Assembly (NCBI GenBank): GCA_021776135.1
Contig: JAJFGL010000030.1
Span: 1-64,000, forward strand
Source: Kiloniellaceae bacterium
Lineage (GTDB): Bacteria > Pseudomonadota > Alphaproteobacteria > Kiloniellales > J153
Reading direction: 5' to 3'
Length of the DNA stretch: 64,000 bases
The translations under genes and the position numbers were made by a program. Below the pieces are notes generated by a model, which was given only the letters and a program-made list of their open reading frames with translations, made no database searches and was not told the DNA's origin. This document shows, one piece after another, positions 33,849 through 42,714 of this stretch. Each line of letters starts with the position of its first letter. Within the stretch, counting starts at the first letter, position 1.

Positions 33849-33863
33849 TGGCATGACTGTTGC
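33849..33863 (+). promoter_or_regulatory. Sigma-54 promoter for fliS-fliK-flgD-flgE
   Basis: TGGCATGACTGTTGC: GG at 33850-33851, GC at 33862-33863, ten bases between, with a full TTGC -12 element. It lies 97 bases before the fliS ATG. Confidence 0.8.
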
Positions 33864-33959
33864 GTTGACTAGCGGGCCGGGGTGTCCCGGCTGGGGTTTG
33901 CTGGCGCCGGTCTTGACCGCGCGGTGGGCCGGGACCGGAACGAAGGATTGTTATCCGCC

Positions 33960-34361
33960 ATGGCTTTAACGGACATGCACACAAGCAGAGATGCGCGCGG
34001 CCTGGAAATGGAGCCGGGTGGCCTGCTTCCGGCCGCTCCGCCGTATCATTGCGCCGTCGCTATCGGTGCCTTGGAAAGGGCGACGAACGCCATCGCATGC
34101 GCCGATATCGAAGCGCGCTGCAAGGCCGTCGCGACGGCGACCGAGGCCATGACGGCCCTGTTTCTTGACTTCGACGGTAAGTGCCAGGATTTCCCGGCCC
34201 AAGGCGCGGGACCGCTCTATGAGTCGATCCTGGGGCGGCTTTTGAACATCAACCTCTACAACAACTCCGAGTGTGCGCATGAGGCGATCGCCATGATCGA
34301 ACAACTGCGCGATGCCTATGCGCCAGCGGTCAAGTGGGCCGGGCACGGAACCAAACCTTAG
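33960..34361 (+). CDS. fliS: FliS-like flagellin export chaperone
   Basis: 133 residues from the ATG at 33960; a GTG at 33882 would sit almost on the transcription start. The helical-bundle pattern of FliS is visible: AIGALERATNAIACADIEAR, then AVATATEAMTALFLDFDG, GPLYESILGRLLNINLYNNS and IAMIEQLRDAYAPAVKW. FliS binds the flagellin C-terminus in the cytoplasm and stops early polymerisation. The resemblance is in pattern more than identity. It is the first gene of the hook-length and hook operon. Confidence 0.75.
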   Translation: MALTDMHTSRDARGLEMEPGGLLPAAPPYHCAVAIGALERATNAIACADIEARCKAVATATEAMTALFLDFDGKCQDFPAQGAGPLYESILGRLLNINLYNNSECAHEAIAMIEQLRDAYAPAVKWAGHGTKP

Positions 34362-34386
34362 TTTTTTCGAGAGGATGGCAACCAGG

Positions 34387-35985
34387 ATGGTAGCCCAGGC
34401 GATATTTCCATATGAGACCGGCGGCGCGTCTAGCCGAGAGCGCGCCCCGCAAGGCAAGAGCGATGCGTTCGAAACCATGCTGCGCGACTATGAAGCGCGC
34501 GGCAATGACAAGGGCGGCGAAACCGCGCGTTCCGATGCATCGCGCGACCGCGCCGAGCATGACGCGGAGCTTTCAGCCAAGGCGTGGCGCGAATTCGACG
34601 CGGCACAAGATGCCCGCGACATAAACCGGAATAGAGACACGAGCGACGAACCGCCCTTAGCCAACAATTTCCAGGCGGCCGGCGAAAACCCGGCCCAGAG
34701 CGGCCGCACGGACGAAACGCGGCCAAGCGCCGAGCGCCCCGGGCAGAACGGGCAGGCGGCTACGCCTCAAGCAACCGCACCTCAAGCGGATACTCTAGGA
34801 TCCGGTAACCTAACCAAGAACGGCGCCGCACCGGCCGGAACCGGGCTAGATGGAAAGGGCGCGCCGAACGTCGTGGCGGACCCAGCCTTGGCTGGAAAGC
34901 CGGCGCTGGGCGCCACCCCTTCCAAACAATCCGCCCCTGCCGTCACAGCGCCTACGATAGCGGTCACCGCCGGGCGGGATGCGGTTGGCCCCAAAATACC
35001 CTTGAACACCGCGGCGAACCCGGCTGTACCCGGCGAAACCGCTAACGCTAACGTGGCCGCGCCAGCCGCCGCCAAAGAAATTATAAGCACCTTGCCGGCG
35101 GCGGCTGAAGCGGCAGCCCCGCTTACCGCGTCGCAGGTCGAGCGTACCCAAGCTTCCGGAGTCCCAGCGTCAGGGAGCGAAGCGCAGGCGGCCGTAGGAT
35201 TCCCGGTCAAAGGGGCGCAGACCCCGGCCACGGTAAAAACTCAGACCGACCGCGCCGGGAATAAGAGCCCCGCCAGCGCCAGCCCCGCCGCGACGGTAAA
35301 GGTCCCGGAGCTTCAAGCCGAGGCCAAGCAAGCCGCGCCCACCAATCCGGCGCCGGTAAACCCGTCCCCGCAGAACCCGGGTCAAAGGACAGCGAAAACC
35401 GGCGATACGGTGGCTGATTTATTCACCGCCGCCGCCAAGGCCGCCACCCCGGCGGGAACCGCCGCTCAGACGCCGGCAAGCCCTGCCGGCTTCGACCCGA
35501 TGCAGCTCACGGCCCGCGCGGCGGCCGCGCCGCCAGCTATAGCCCCGGCCACGGATCGGCCGGTTCCGCCCAGCGAAGTGGCCGTGAATATTCAGCGCGC
35601 CGTGGCCCGGGGCGAGAACCGGATACGCATCCAGCTCCACCCGGCTGAGCTTGGGCAGGTCGATGTCCGCTTGAAAATCGGCGCCGATGGGATCGTCCGG
35701 GCCATGGTTCAGGTCGATCGCCCGGAAACACTCGACCTCATGCAACGCGATGTGCGCGGCCTGGAGCGCGCCCTACAGGATGCCGGCCTCAAAACGGATT
35801 CCGGAAGCCTTAACTTCAACCTGCGCGATCGCGGCGAGGACGGCCCGCAAGACCGGCGCGATGGTAAGGAAACCGCCATGGCCGGGCGCGAAGAGTCCGA
35901 TACGAATTCGTCAGGCAACGCCGAGACGGCGGAGATAGCGGCGCGCACCTTCGGGTCCAACCGCGTGCTGGACATGCGTGTCTAA
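34387..35985 (+). CDS. fliK: Hook-length control protein FliK
   Basis: 532 residues from the ATG at 34387 (MVAQAIFPYE), with GAGAGG 12 bases upstream; an ATG at 34375 is in frame but touches that motif. About 380 residues of Ala/Pro/Gly-rich linker, with acidic and basic patches, act as the ruler region. The C-terminal Flg_hook domain (about 410-500) has AVARGENRIRIQLHPAELGQ, then VDVRLKIGADGIVRAMVQVD and GLERALQDAGLKTDSGS. FliK is secreted, measures the hook and switches export to filament proteins. flgD follows 24 bases later. Confidence 0.9.
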   Translation: MVAQAIFPYETGGASSRERAPQGKSDAFETMLRDYEARGNDKGGETARSDASRDRAEHDAELSAKAWREFDAAQDARDINRNRDTSDEPPLANNFQAAGENPAQSGRTDETRPSAERPGQNGQAATPQATAPQADTLGSGNLTKNGAAPAGTGLDGKGAPNVVADPALAGKPALGATPSKQSAPAVTAPTIAVTAGRDAVGPKIPLNTAANPAVPGETANANVAAPAAAKEIISTLPAAAEAAAPLTASQVERTQASGVPASGSEAQAAVGFPVKGAQTPATVKTQTDRAGNKSPASASPAATVKVPELQAEAKQAAPTNPAPVNPSPQNPGQRTAKTGDTVADLFTAAAKAATPAGTAAQTPASPAGFDPMQLTARAAAAPPAIAPATDRPVPPSEVAVNIQRAVARGENRIRIQLHPAELGQVDVRLKIGADGIVRAMVQVDRPETLDLMQRDVRGLERALQDAGLKTDSGSLNFNLRDRGEDGPQDRRDGKETAMAGREESDTNSSGNAETAEIAARTFGSNRVLDMRV

Positions 35986-36009
35986 ACCGAGTCCAAGGAG
36001 TTCAGAATC

Positions 36010-36678
36010 ATGGAAATCAATGGCGTAGGCTTCAAGACGGCAGAGGGCCAAGCGGGCTCAGCCCAGTCCCTGGCCGATAACTTCGATACCTTCTTGGCGC
36101 TGCTGACAACCCAGCTTCAAAATCAGGACCCTCTCGAACCGCTGGATAGCGCGCAGTTCACCGAACAGCTGGTCCAATTTAGCGGTGTCGAGCAGGCCAT
36201 TCAGACCAACAAAAAACTGGATGAAATGCTCGCTTCCCAGGCCGACAATCAGTTGACCGGCGCGGTCTCCTATATCGGCAAATCCGCCGAGTTCGTATCC
36301 GACAAGCTATTCCTGTCGGATGGCGCGTCGAAAATCAGCTATGGCCTGGACGCTAAGGCGGCGCAAACGACCATCAGCATCGTCGATTCCGCCGGGCGCG
36401 TGGTGCGCACCGTATCCGGCGAGACCGGCAGCGGACGCCACGAATATGTCTGGGACGGTTTGGACTCCAGCGGTTCCCAACTTCCGGACGGAGTCTATAA
36501 CTTTTCGGTGACCGCGGTCACCGCCGACAACGAAACCATAGGAACGGTGAGCGCCACCTTTGGCGATGTCACCGGCGTCGAGATCGTCGAAGGTATCGCC
36601 ACCTTGATCGTGGGCGGCCTGGGCGGCGTCTCCTTCGAGCAGATTTTCGCCATACGAGAGAATGAATCCGAGGCCTAG
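36010..36678 (+). CDS. flgD: Hook-cap protein FlgD
   Basis: 222 residues. The N-terminal FlgD signature FLALLTTQLQNQDPLEPLDS lies at about 30, followed by TEQLVQFSGVEQAIQTNKKL. The C-terminal part holds the FlgD Ig-like and tudor-like domains (ISIVDSAGRVVRTVSGETGS, EYVWDGLDSSGSQLPDGVY). FlgD caps the growing hook and guides FlgE assembly. It lies between fliK and flgE under the fliS sigma-54 promoter. Confidence 0.95.
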   Translation: MEINGVGFKTAEGQAGSAQSLADNFDTFLALLTTQLQNQDPLEPLDSAQFTEQLVQFSGVEQAIQTNKKLDEMLASQADNQLTGAVSYIGKSAEFVSDKLFLSDGASKISYGLDAKAAQTTISIVDSAGRVVRTVSGETGSGRHEYVWDGLDSSGSQLPDGVYNFSVTAVTADNETIGTVSATFGDVTGVEIVEGIATLIVGGLGGVSFEQIFAIRENESEA

Positions 36679-36758
36679 AAGGGATTTTCCGCCCAACACC
36701 CTTTGGGCGTTCGTGGCCGGGGCATGATGGCCCGGCCAGATTATAAGGAAGTAGCAGG

Positions 36759-38024
36759 ATGAGTATTTTTGGTGCAATGTTTTCCGGCGTATCAGGCCTG
36801 AATGCCACCAGCCAAGCCCTGGGTATGATCGCGGACAATATCTCCAACGTGAATACGGTTGGATACAAGGGCACATCGGCGCAATTCAGTACCCTGGTCA
36901 CCCAATCGGCCACACGGACGACCTTTTCTCCGGGCGGCGTTATCTCTTTACCGACCGCCGCGGTCGATAAACAGGGGTTGCTGCAGGGCACGGCGTCCAA
37001 AACGGATATCGCGGTCGCCGGCAACGGTCTGTTCGTCGTCAACGAAGCCGCCGCGTCAGGCACCATCGGCAACGAATTTTTCTTCACCCGGGCGGGCTCC
37101 TTCAGCGCCGACGAAAACGGCGATTACGTCAATGCGGCCGGTTATTACCTGCAAGGCTGGCCACTGACCTCCGCCGGGGCTTTACCCGCGAACACGACCG
37201 TTTTGACCGGCGTGCAGACGGTGAACGCCTCGTCCTTCAGCGGCACGGCTCAGGCCACCACGGGGATCACCCTTGGGATCAACCTGCCCTCGACGGCGTT
37301 GGTCGCCGCCACCCATTCGGCCACGGTTCAGGTCTTCGATTCCCTGGGCAATCCTCATGACCTGCAGGTCGATTTCGTTAAGGCGGCGGCGAATTCCTGG
37401 ACCGTCAACATACAGGATCCGGTTCTGGCGGGCACCGCCACGGTAAGCGGCACCGTCACGGCGCCGGTCGCGCGCTCCATAACCTTCAACGGCGACGGTA
37501 CGCCCAATGTGATCACCTTGCCCAACATCGACATCACCGCCTGGACCACCGGCGCCAGCAACAGCGCCATTACCATAGGTGGCGGCACGGCCAACCAGAC
37601 CGACGGCATCACCCAGTTCGCCGGCCAATTCTCAGTCAGCAAACTCGATCAGAACGGCTTGCCGTTCGGTCAATTCACCGGGATCAGTATCGACGAGGGG
37701 GGCATCGTCACCGCCATTTTCGACAACGGGCGGCAGCTCAACATATTCCAGCTTCCCATTGCCATATTTCCCAATGCTAATGGCTTGGAGCCCGTTAACG
37801 GCAATGCCTATCGCCTGTCAAACTTCTCGGGCAATCTCCTGCTGCAACAGGCGAATTCCGGCGGTGCGGGGGCGGTGGCGTCGTCGGCGCTGGAGGCGTC
37901 GACGGTGGATCTCGCCGAAGAATTCACCAAGATGATCACCACCCAGCGGGCCTATTCCGCCAGCGCCAAGATTATCACCACGGCCGATGAGATGCTGGAA
38001 GAGCTAATCCGGATCCGCCGATAA
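36759..38024 (+). CDS. flgE: Hook protein FlgE
   Basis: 421 residues, an ordinary FlgE length. N-terminal MSIFGAMFSGVSGLNATSQA and SNVNTVGYKGTSAQF are the rod/hook core. KTDIAVAGNGLFVVNE at about 85 is the FlgE/F/G motif. The middle (about 150-290) is the variable D2-type domain. The C-terminal DLAEEFTKMITTQRAYSASA helix completes the core. FlgE polymerises into the universal joint. It is the last gene of the fliS-fliK-flgD-flgE operon, with a palindrome just after the stop. Confidence 0.95.
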   Translation: MSIFGAMFSGVSGLNATSQALGMIADNISNVNTVGYKGTSAQFSTLVTQSATRTTFSPGGVISLPTAAVDKQGLLQGTASKTDIAVAGNGLFVVNEAAASGTIGNEFFFTRAGSFSADENGDYVNAAGYYLQGWPLTSAGALPANTTVLTGVQTVNASSFSGTAQATTGITLGINLPSTALVAATHSATVQVFDSLGNPHDLQVDFVKAAANSWTVNIQDPVLAGTATVSGTVTAPVARSITFNGDGTPNVITLPNIDITAWTTGASNSAITIGGGTANQTDGITQFAGQFSVSKLDQNGLPFGQFTGISIDEGGIVTAIFDNGRQLNIFQLPIAIFPNANGLEPVNGNAYRLSNFSGNLLLQQANSGGAGAVASSALEASTVDLAEEFTKMITTQRAYSASAKIITTADEMLEELIRIRR

Positions 38025-38035
38025 ATTTGAGGTCT

Positions 38036-38085
38036 AGTGTGGCGGTCTTTGATAGGTCTTATTTCCTATTTTTGATCGCCACACT
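38036..38085. terminator. Palindrome after flgE, possible terminator
   Basis: Perfect 9-base arms AGTGTGGCG (38036-38044) and CGCCACACT (38077-38085) continue inward as an imperfect stem. There is no T tract after the stem, so termination efficiency is doubtful. It begins 12 bases after the flgE stop. Confidence 0.45.
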
Positions 38086-38232
38086 GCCTCATTAGGACAG
38101 ATAAAGCCCTAAACCTCACTTCACGAACACTTAGCTTAAGCCTTGGGATTAATCGTTTTTCAAGGCCATGAAGCTAAGCTTGCCTGAGTTGCTGCACAAG
38201 CGGCCGAGACAGTGACTATTGGAGAAATGTCG

Positions 38233-38562
38233 ATGGTTTCAGAGAGTCCAAGTAAGGGCCAAGCGGCAATCGGACCGGCAGGACAGCCGTTGACCATCGA
38301 CGACCTGCCGCCGCCCGAAACAAAGCGCTGGGTGATCCGGCGCAAGGCGGAAGTCGTGGCCGGCGTGCGCAATGGGCTGATCAGCCTGGAAGACGCTTGC
38401 AAGCGGTACAAGCTGTCCGCGGACGAATTTTTGTCGTGGCAAAAGCTGATCGAGGAACACGGCGTGCGCGGACTACGCACGACGCGCCTGCAGCAATACC
38501 GCCGCCCGAACGACGGCGAAGGCCTCGGCGATCAGGCCATGAAGCCCAAGGCAACGTCCTAA
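38233..38562 (+). CDS. sciP: CtrA inhibitor SciP (DUF1153)
   Basis: 109 residues from the ATG at 38233, which has GGAGA seven bases upstream; ATG at 38227 and GTG at 38212 are in frame alternatives. The DUF1153 core is unmistakable: LPPPETKRWVIRRKAEVVAG, ISLEDACKRYKLSADEFLSW and HGVRGLRTTRLQQYR. In Caulobacter, SciP binds CtrA or its target promoters and blocks transcription of CtrA-activated genes late in the cycle. The core contains a winged-helix-like DNA-binding region. It sits between flgE and fliF, with ctrA 14 kb away. No CtrA box was found upstream. Confidence 0.92.
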   Translation: MVSESPSKGQAAIGPAGQPLTIDDLPPPETKRWVIRRKAEVVAGVRNGLISLEDACKRYKLSADEFLSWQKLIEEHGVRGLRTTRLQQYRRPNDGEGLGDQAMKPKATS

Positions 38563-38876
38563 ACCGGCCCTGAATGGGGCCTCGCGGCTAGGATCGTTAA
38601 AAGCCAGGCCCCACCCTCCTCCAACCGGCACTTATTGACAGTCTGAAACTATCGTTTGTATGCGTTTTATCAATAAATTATAGAACTTCATTAAGATTTT
38701 AAGCTAGGCAAAAATTGCCCGTAATTAACGCCGCTTTTACCGTGCCGCTGTATCCTCGTTTCCGGTGAGACACTTGTGGCGCAGAAGCGCCTCTTCACGC
38801 GCTTACATATCCGCCTCGCGCCCTATGGGCAGGCTAAGCCAGGCCAGGAAGGCCACAAAGCTAGGACGATCAGGCT
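38563..38876. other. Intergenic region upstream of fliF
   Basis: These 314 bases contain an AT-rich stretch at about 38630-38740 with one CtrA-like box (38725-38739). No gene or clear sigma-54 element is seen. The long flagellar operon starting at fliF must be driven from here. Confidence 0.55.
38725..38739 (+). promoter_or_regulatory. CtrA-like box upstream of fliF
   Basis: TTAA-N7-TTTA, one base off consensus, 138-152 bases before the fliF start. It is placed to drive fliF through flbD. Confidence 0.5.
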
Positions 38877-40538
38877 TTGAACAGCTTTCTCGATACTCTG
38901 CGGAGCCTCGGCCCGGCACGGCTAGGCCTCATGGCCGCCGTGGCGGCAGGTGTGATCGCCTTCATGATCTACACCACGAGCCGCATCGCCACACCGGATC
39001 TTTCTCTCCTTTACTCGGATCTGGACCCCCAAGATAGCGCTCAGATCGTGACCCGGCTGGAAAAGCTGGGCGTCAATTACCGCCTGAGCGGACATGGCGG
39101 CCAGATCTATGTGCCTCAAGATAGGGTCGCGCGCCTGCGCCTGGCCATGGCCGAAGAAGGCCTGCCGACCGGCGGCTCGATCGGCTACGAGATATTCGAT
39201 CGCGCCGAGGGTCTGGGGACGACCAATTTCGTTCAGGGCATCAACCATATCCGGGCCCTGGAGGGTGAACTGGCGCGGACCATCCGCTCCATTGGCGCGG
39301 TCCGTAAGGCGCGCGTCCACCTGGTCCTGCCCAAGCGGGAGCTATTTAGCCGCGACAAGCAAGACCCCACCGCCTCCATCGTGATCGCCATGCAAGGCAG
39401 CCAAGAATTGGATAGCCGGCAAGTTCAAGCGATACAGCATCTAGTCGCGGCCGCGGTGCCAGGCCTCAAGCCGAGCCTGATCTCCATAGTGGACAGTAAT
39501 GGTGCCCTGCTTGCCCGCGGTACCGACGAGGGAGATCCGAAACAAACGGCCACGACCGCCGAGGAAATGCGCATCGGGTACGAAACGCGTTTGGCGCGCA
39601 CCGTGGAGGAGTTGTTGGAACGCTCCATGGGAATCGGCAACGTCCAAGTTCAAATCACCGCCGATATCGATTTCGACCGGGTGACGGAAAACTCGGAAAC
39701 ATACGATCCGGACGGCCAAGTCGCGCGCTCGACGCAAACGGTCGAGGAGGAAAACGGATCCACGGACGGCGATGGCTTGGCGCCGGTCACGGCGGGCGGA
39801 AATCTGCCTGAAGCCGGCCTGCCGGCGGCCGGCGCCAACGGCAGCCAAAGCAGCGCCACACGTACTGAGGAAACCACCAATTTCGAAATTTCGCGCACCA
39901 TGAAGACCCATGTGCGCGAAAGCGGCACGGTACGCCGCCTGTCTATCGCGGTCCTGATAAATGGAACTTTCAGCGCGGCCGACACAGGCGAGAAGTCGTA
40001 TACAGCACGGCAACCGGCGGAAATGGATCAAATTTCCGCCTTGGTACGCTCCGCTGTCGGTTTCAACCAAGAACGCGGCGACACGCTGGAAATCGTGAAC
40101 ATGCCCTTCACCGATCCGATCGAGGACTTCGGCGAAGAGACTTCAAGCTCAATGTTCGGCATGGAGCAGGCCGACCTCATGCGCATCGCCGAAATCTTCG
40201 TTCTCGGCGTGGTCGCGATACTTGTCTTGCTCCTGGTCGTACGCCCGCTGGTGGGCCGGGTCATCGAAGGACCCCTTGAAGGAAGCACGGAGGCTAGATT
40301 GACCGATCAAAACAATCCCAGACCGGCCCTGGCCGGCCCTGGCGCGGCCGCGGCGGCCTATGAGGGAGACGAGGACGATCAGGAAACCGTCGCCGAGGAG
40401 ATCGAACAAATGATCGATCTCAATAAGGTCGAGGGCCGCGTTCGCGCGTCCTCGGTACGCAAAATCGGCGAAATTGTCGACAAGCATCCCGACGAAGCGG
40501 TCGCGATCATTCGCGGCTGGCTCTATCAAGAAACCTAG
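38877..40538 (+). CDS. fliF: MS-ring protein FliF
   Basis: 553 residues from a TTG start at 38877 (reads NSFLDTLRSLG after the initiator), with AGGA about 11 bases upstream. The next ATG would remove the first 18 residues. An N-terminal membrane segment (about 17-35) is followed by the ring-building motifs (LLYSDLDPQDSAQIVTRLEK, YEIFDRAEGLGTTNFVQGIN, ARVHLVLPKRELFSRDKQDP). A second membrane segment lies at about 440-462. The C-terminal FliG-binding tail reads KVEGRVRASSVRKIGEIVDK. FliF forms the MS ring and is the first gene of the long fliF-flhG operon. Confidence 0.94.
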   Translation: MNSFLDTLRSLGPARLGLMAAVAAGVIAFMIYTTSRIATPDLSLLYSDLDPQDSAQIVTRLEKLGVNYRLSGHGGQIYVPQDRVARLRLAMAEEGLPTGGSIGYEIFDRAEGLGTTNFVQGINHIRALEGELARTIRSIGAVRKARVHLVLPKRELFSRDKQDPTASIVIAMQGSQELDSRQVQAIQHLVAAAVPGLKPSLISIVDSNGALLARGTDEGDPKQTATTAEEMRIGYETRLARTVEELLERSMGIGNVQVQITADIDFDRVTENSETYDPDGQVARSTQTVEEENGSTDGDGLAPVTAGGNLPEAGLPAAGANGSQSSATRTEETTNFEISRTMKTHVRESGTVRRLSIAVLINGTFSAADTGEKSYTARQPAEMDQISALVRSAVGFNQERGDTLEIVNMPFTDPIEDFGEETSSSMFGMEQADLMRIAEIFVLGVVAILVLLLVVRPLVGRVIEGPLEGSTEARLTDQNNPRPALAGPGAAAAAYEGDEDDQETVAEEIEQMIDLNKVEGRVRASSVRKIGEIVDKHPDEAVAIIRGWLYQET

Positions 40539-40569
40539 TCTGGATTAGGGCAGCAAGGAACCGTCGAGA

Positions 40570-41586
40570 ATGCGCATTCGCGAAGATTATCGAACCATGT
40601 CGGGGCCGGAAAAGGCCGCGCTACTGATGATGTCGGTTGGCGAGGATAACGCCACGCGCCTTTTCTCGATCATGGACGACGACGAAATCAAGGAGCTTTC
40701 CCAGGCCATGGCGAACCTTGGGAATGTGAGTTCCCAGATGGTCGAACGCCTGCTGGTCGAGTTCGCGGATCAAATCTCCTCGACCGGGTCGCTGGTCGGT
40801 AACTTCGACAACACGGAACGCCTGCTGGCCAAAGTTCTCGACCAGGACCGGGTCTCGGGAATCATGGACGAGATTCGCGGCCCCGCCGGCCGGACCATGT
40901 GGGAGAAGTTGACCAACGTTAACGAAACGGTTTTAGCCAACTACCTCAAGAACGAATACCCGCAGACAGTCGCGGTGGTTCTTTCCAAGATCAAATCCGA
41001 ACATGCCGCCAAGGTGCTTGGGCTGCTTCCCGAACCCTTCGCCATGGAAGTCATCATGCGCATGTTGCGCATGGAATCGGTTCAAAAAGAGGTCCTGGAC
41101 GACGTCGAACGCACCCTGCGCAACGAATTCATGTCTAATCTGGCGCGCACCAACCGGCGCGATTCCCATGAACTGATGGCCGATATCTTCAATTTCCTCG
41201 AACGCTCCGTGGAATCGCGATTCCTGACCTCGTTGGAAGAACGCAACAAGGACGCGGCGGAACGGATCAAGGCCCTGATGTTTACTTTCGAGGATCTGGG
41301 GAACCTGGACCCTGGCGGGGTTCAGACGCTGCTGCGCAACGCGGGCAAAGACAAGATTTCCATCGCCCTCAAGGGCTCGTCGGAAGATCTGCGCAATCTG
41401 TTCTTCTCGAACATGTCGGAACGGGCCGCGAAGATCATGCGCGAGGACATGGGCGCCATGGGCCCGGTTCGCCTGCGCGATGTCGACGAGGCCCAGATGT
41501 ACATTGTACAGATCGCCAAGGATTTGGCCGCCAGCGGGGAAATCATTATCTCCGAAGGCAAGGGCGACGACGAGTTGGTGTATTGA
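40570..41586 (+). CDS. fliG: Switch and torque protein FliG
   Basis: 338 residues. The N-terminal FliF-binding domain begins [20 protein letters not shown]. The middle domain has [20 protein letters not shown]. The C-terminal domain has [20 protein letters not shown], with the charged helix [20 protein letters not shown] and [12 protein letters not shown] that face the stator. A short acidic tail ends DELVY. It is followed 3 bases later by fliH. Confidence 0.96.
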   Translation: MRIREDYRTMSGPEKAALLMMSVGEDNATRLFSIMDDDEIKELSQAMANLGNVSSQMVERLLVEFADQISSTGSLVGNFDNTERLLAKVLDQDRVSGIMDEIRGPAGRTMWEKLTNVNETVLANYLKNEYPQTVAVVLSKIKSEHAAKVLGLLPEPFAMEVIMRMLRMESVQKEVLDDVERTLRNEFMSNLARTNRRDSHELMADIFNFLERSVESRFLTSLEERNKDAAERIKALMFTFEDLGNLDPGGVQTLLRNAGKDKISIALKGSSEDLRNLFFSNMSERAAKIMREDMGAMGPVRLRDVDEAQMYIVQIAKDLAASGEIIISEGKGDDELVY

Positions 41587-41589
41587 TCC

Positions 41590-42276
41590 ATGGGTATCAA
41601 TGCCGCCAAAACACCGGAAAAGTTTCTCTTCGACACCTCGTTCGAAAAGAATCTGGAAGAGACTGTCAAGAAAGCGGCCGAGGCGCCGCCAGAACCGGCG
41701 TACTTCGACCGGGATTTAGACCAAGCGCGCGCCGAAGGCATGGCGGCGGGCAAGGAATCCGAACACCGGGAGGCGCTGCAATCCCTGGAAAACGCGGCGG
41801 CGGAAGCCCTGACCGAGATTGGCCAACAACTACCGGCCTTGAAAGAAACCGTTGTGGACATGCACGCGCGCCAAGACCGCGCCGCCGTGGGTGTCGCCGC
41901 CGCCATAGTCCGCAAGTTTCTTCCAAGAATGGCGCGGAACGATGGGCCGCAAGAAATCGAAACCGTTGTCCGGGACGCCATGACGCGCTTACGCGACGAG
42001 CCGAGAATCGTCATCCGCGTTTGCGATTCCCTCTTGGATACGATCGAAAAACGAGTTGGCGTCATAGCCAAGAAAACCGGGTTCGAAGGCAAAATAGTCT
42101 TTCTCGCCGAAGAGAACATGGGGTCCGGCGATGTTCGCGTTGAATGGGCGGATGGCGGCGCCGAGCGCGATACAGCGCGTATTTGGCAAGACATCGACGA
42201 CGCGATACGCCGCCTCGCGAGCCCACCCTTGGAATCGGAAAATAACGCGGCAGCCCCCGTGCCAGAACAAGATTAG
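41590..42276 (+). CDS. fliH: FliI regulator FliH
   Basis: 228 residues. The central region is charged and helical, with ARAEGMAAGKESEHREALQS typical of the FliH/YscL coiled coil. The C-terminal domain (about 110-205) has a VRDAMTRLRDEPRIVIRVCD strand-helix pattern and ends near IWQDIDDAIRRLA. FliH holds FliI at the export gate and controls its ATPase; FliI itself is encoded at 51153. It lies 3 bases after fliG in the fliF operon. N-terminal similarity is weak, as is usual for FliH. Confidence 0.85.
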   Translation: MGINAAKTPEKFLFDTSFEKNLEETVKKAAEAPPEPAYFDRDLDQARAEGMAAGKESEHREALQSLENAAAEALTEIGQQLPALKETVVDMHARQDRAAVGVAAAIVRKFLPRMARNDGPQEIETVVRDAMTRLRDEPRIVIRVCDSLLDTIEKRVGVIAKKTGFEGKIVFLAEENMGSGDVRVEWADGGAERDTARIWQDIDDAIRRLASPPLESENNAAAPVPEQD

Positions 42277-42325
42277 ACACCTAGCGCGAAAATCAGAATA
42301 GAGCCTCACCCCACAGGAGACCGAC

Positions 42326-42691
42326 ATGGCAGAAGATCAGAATTTGGAACTTGAAGACCTTGCACTGGATGCCGAAACCGCCGCGCCGGACGGCCCGGCG
42401 CCCGAATCCCAGGACTCCCAGGCCGACGCCGCTGGTCTTGTGAACGCGAGGGAGCTGGAGGCCGTCTACGACATCCCGGTCCAAATCTCGGCCGTCCTGG
42501 GCAAGGCCAGTATGCAAGTCAGTCAGCTTCTTAAGCTTGGCCGCGGCGCGGTTGTCGAGCTGGACCGCAAGGTCGGCGAGGCCATCGATATCTACGTTAA
42601 CAACCGCCTCGTGGCGCGCGGAGAGGTCGTTGTCGTCGAAGACCGCCTCGGCGTCACCATGACCGAGATTATCAAGATGGACCGCTCCTAA
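42326..42691 (+). CDS. fliN: Switch protein FliN
   Basis: 121 residues. An acidic N-terminal 45 residues precedes the SpoA domain: VYDIPVQISAVLGKASMQVS, LLKLGRGAVVELDRKVGEA and IYVNNRLVARGEVVVVEDRL. FliN completes the C ring with FliM and FliG. The ending GVTMTEIIKMDRS fits the family. The motA gene starts 23 bases later. Confidence 0.95.
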   Translation: MAEDQNLELEDLALDAETAAPDGPAPESQDSQADAAGLVNARELEAVYDIPVQISAVLGKASMQVSQLLKLGRGAVVELDRKVGEAIDIYVNNRLVARGEVVVVEDRLGVTMTEIIKMDRS

Positions 42692-42714
42692 GGGATCGAA
42701 GGAGGATCGCGGTC

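Larger units (their letters stand above)
33488..33959. other. Intergenic region between flaF and fliS
   Basis: These 472 bases hold a terminator (33497-33526) near the left end and a consensus sigma-54 promoter (33849-33863) near the right end. Small open frames on both strands inside it show no family resemblance and I do not accept them as genes. Confidence 0.6.

Noticed and set aside
33643..33969. Small plus-strand frames (60-110 codons) in the flaF-fliS gap
   Set aside because: They cross the sigma-54 promoter, have no family resemblance and carry amino-acid compositions typical of non-coding GC-rich DNA.
38125..38150. A TTAA...TTAA pair upstream of sciP
   Set aside because: The two half-sites are separated by nine bases, not seven, so it does not fit the CtrA spacing.
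38877..38879. Possible missing start or frameshift at fliF because there is no ATG
   Set aside because: A TTG gives the expected FliF N-terminus (NSFLDTLRSLG) with an AGGA upstream, and the frame is intact to the end.
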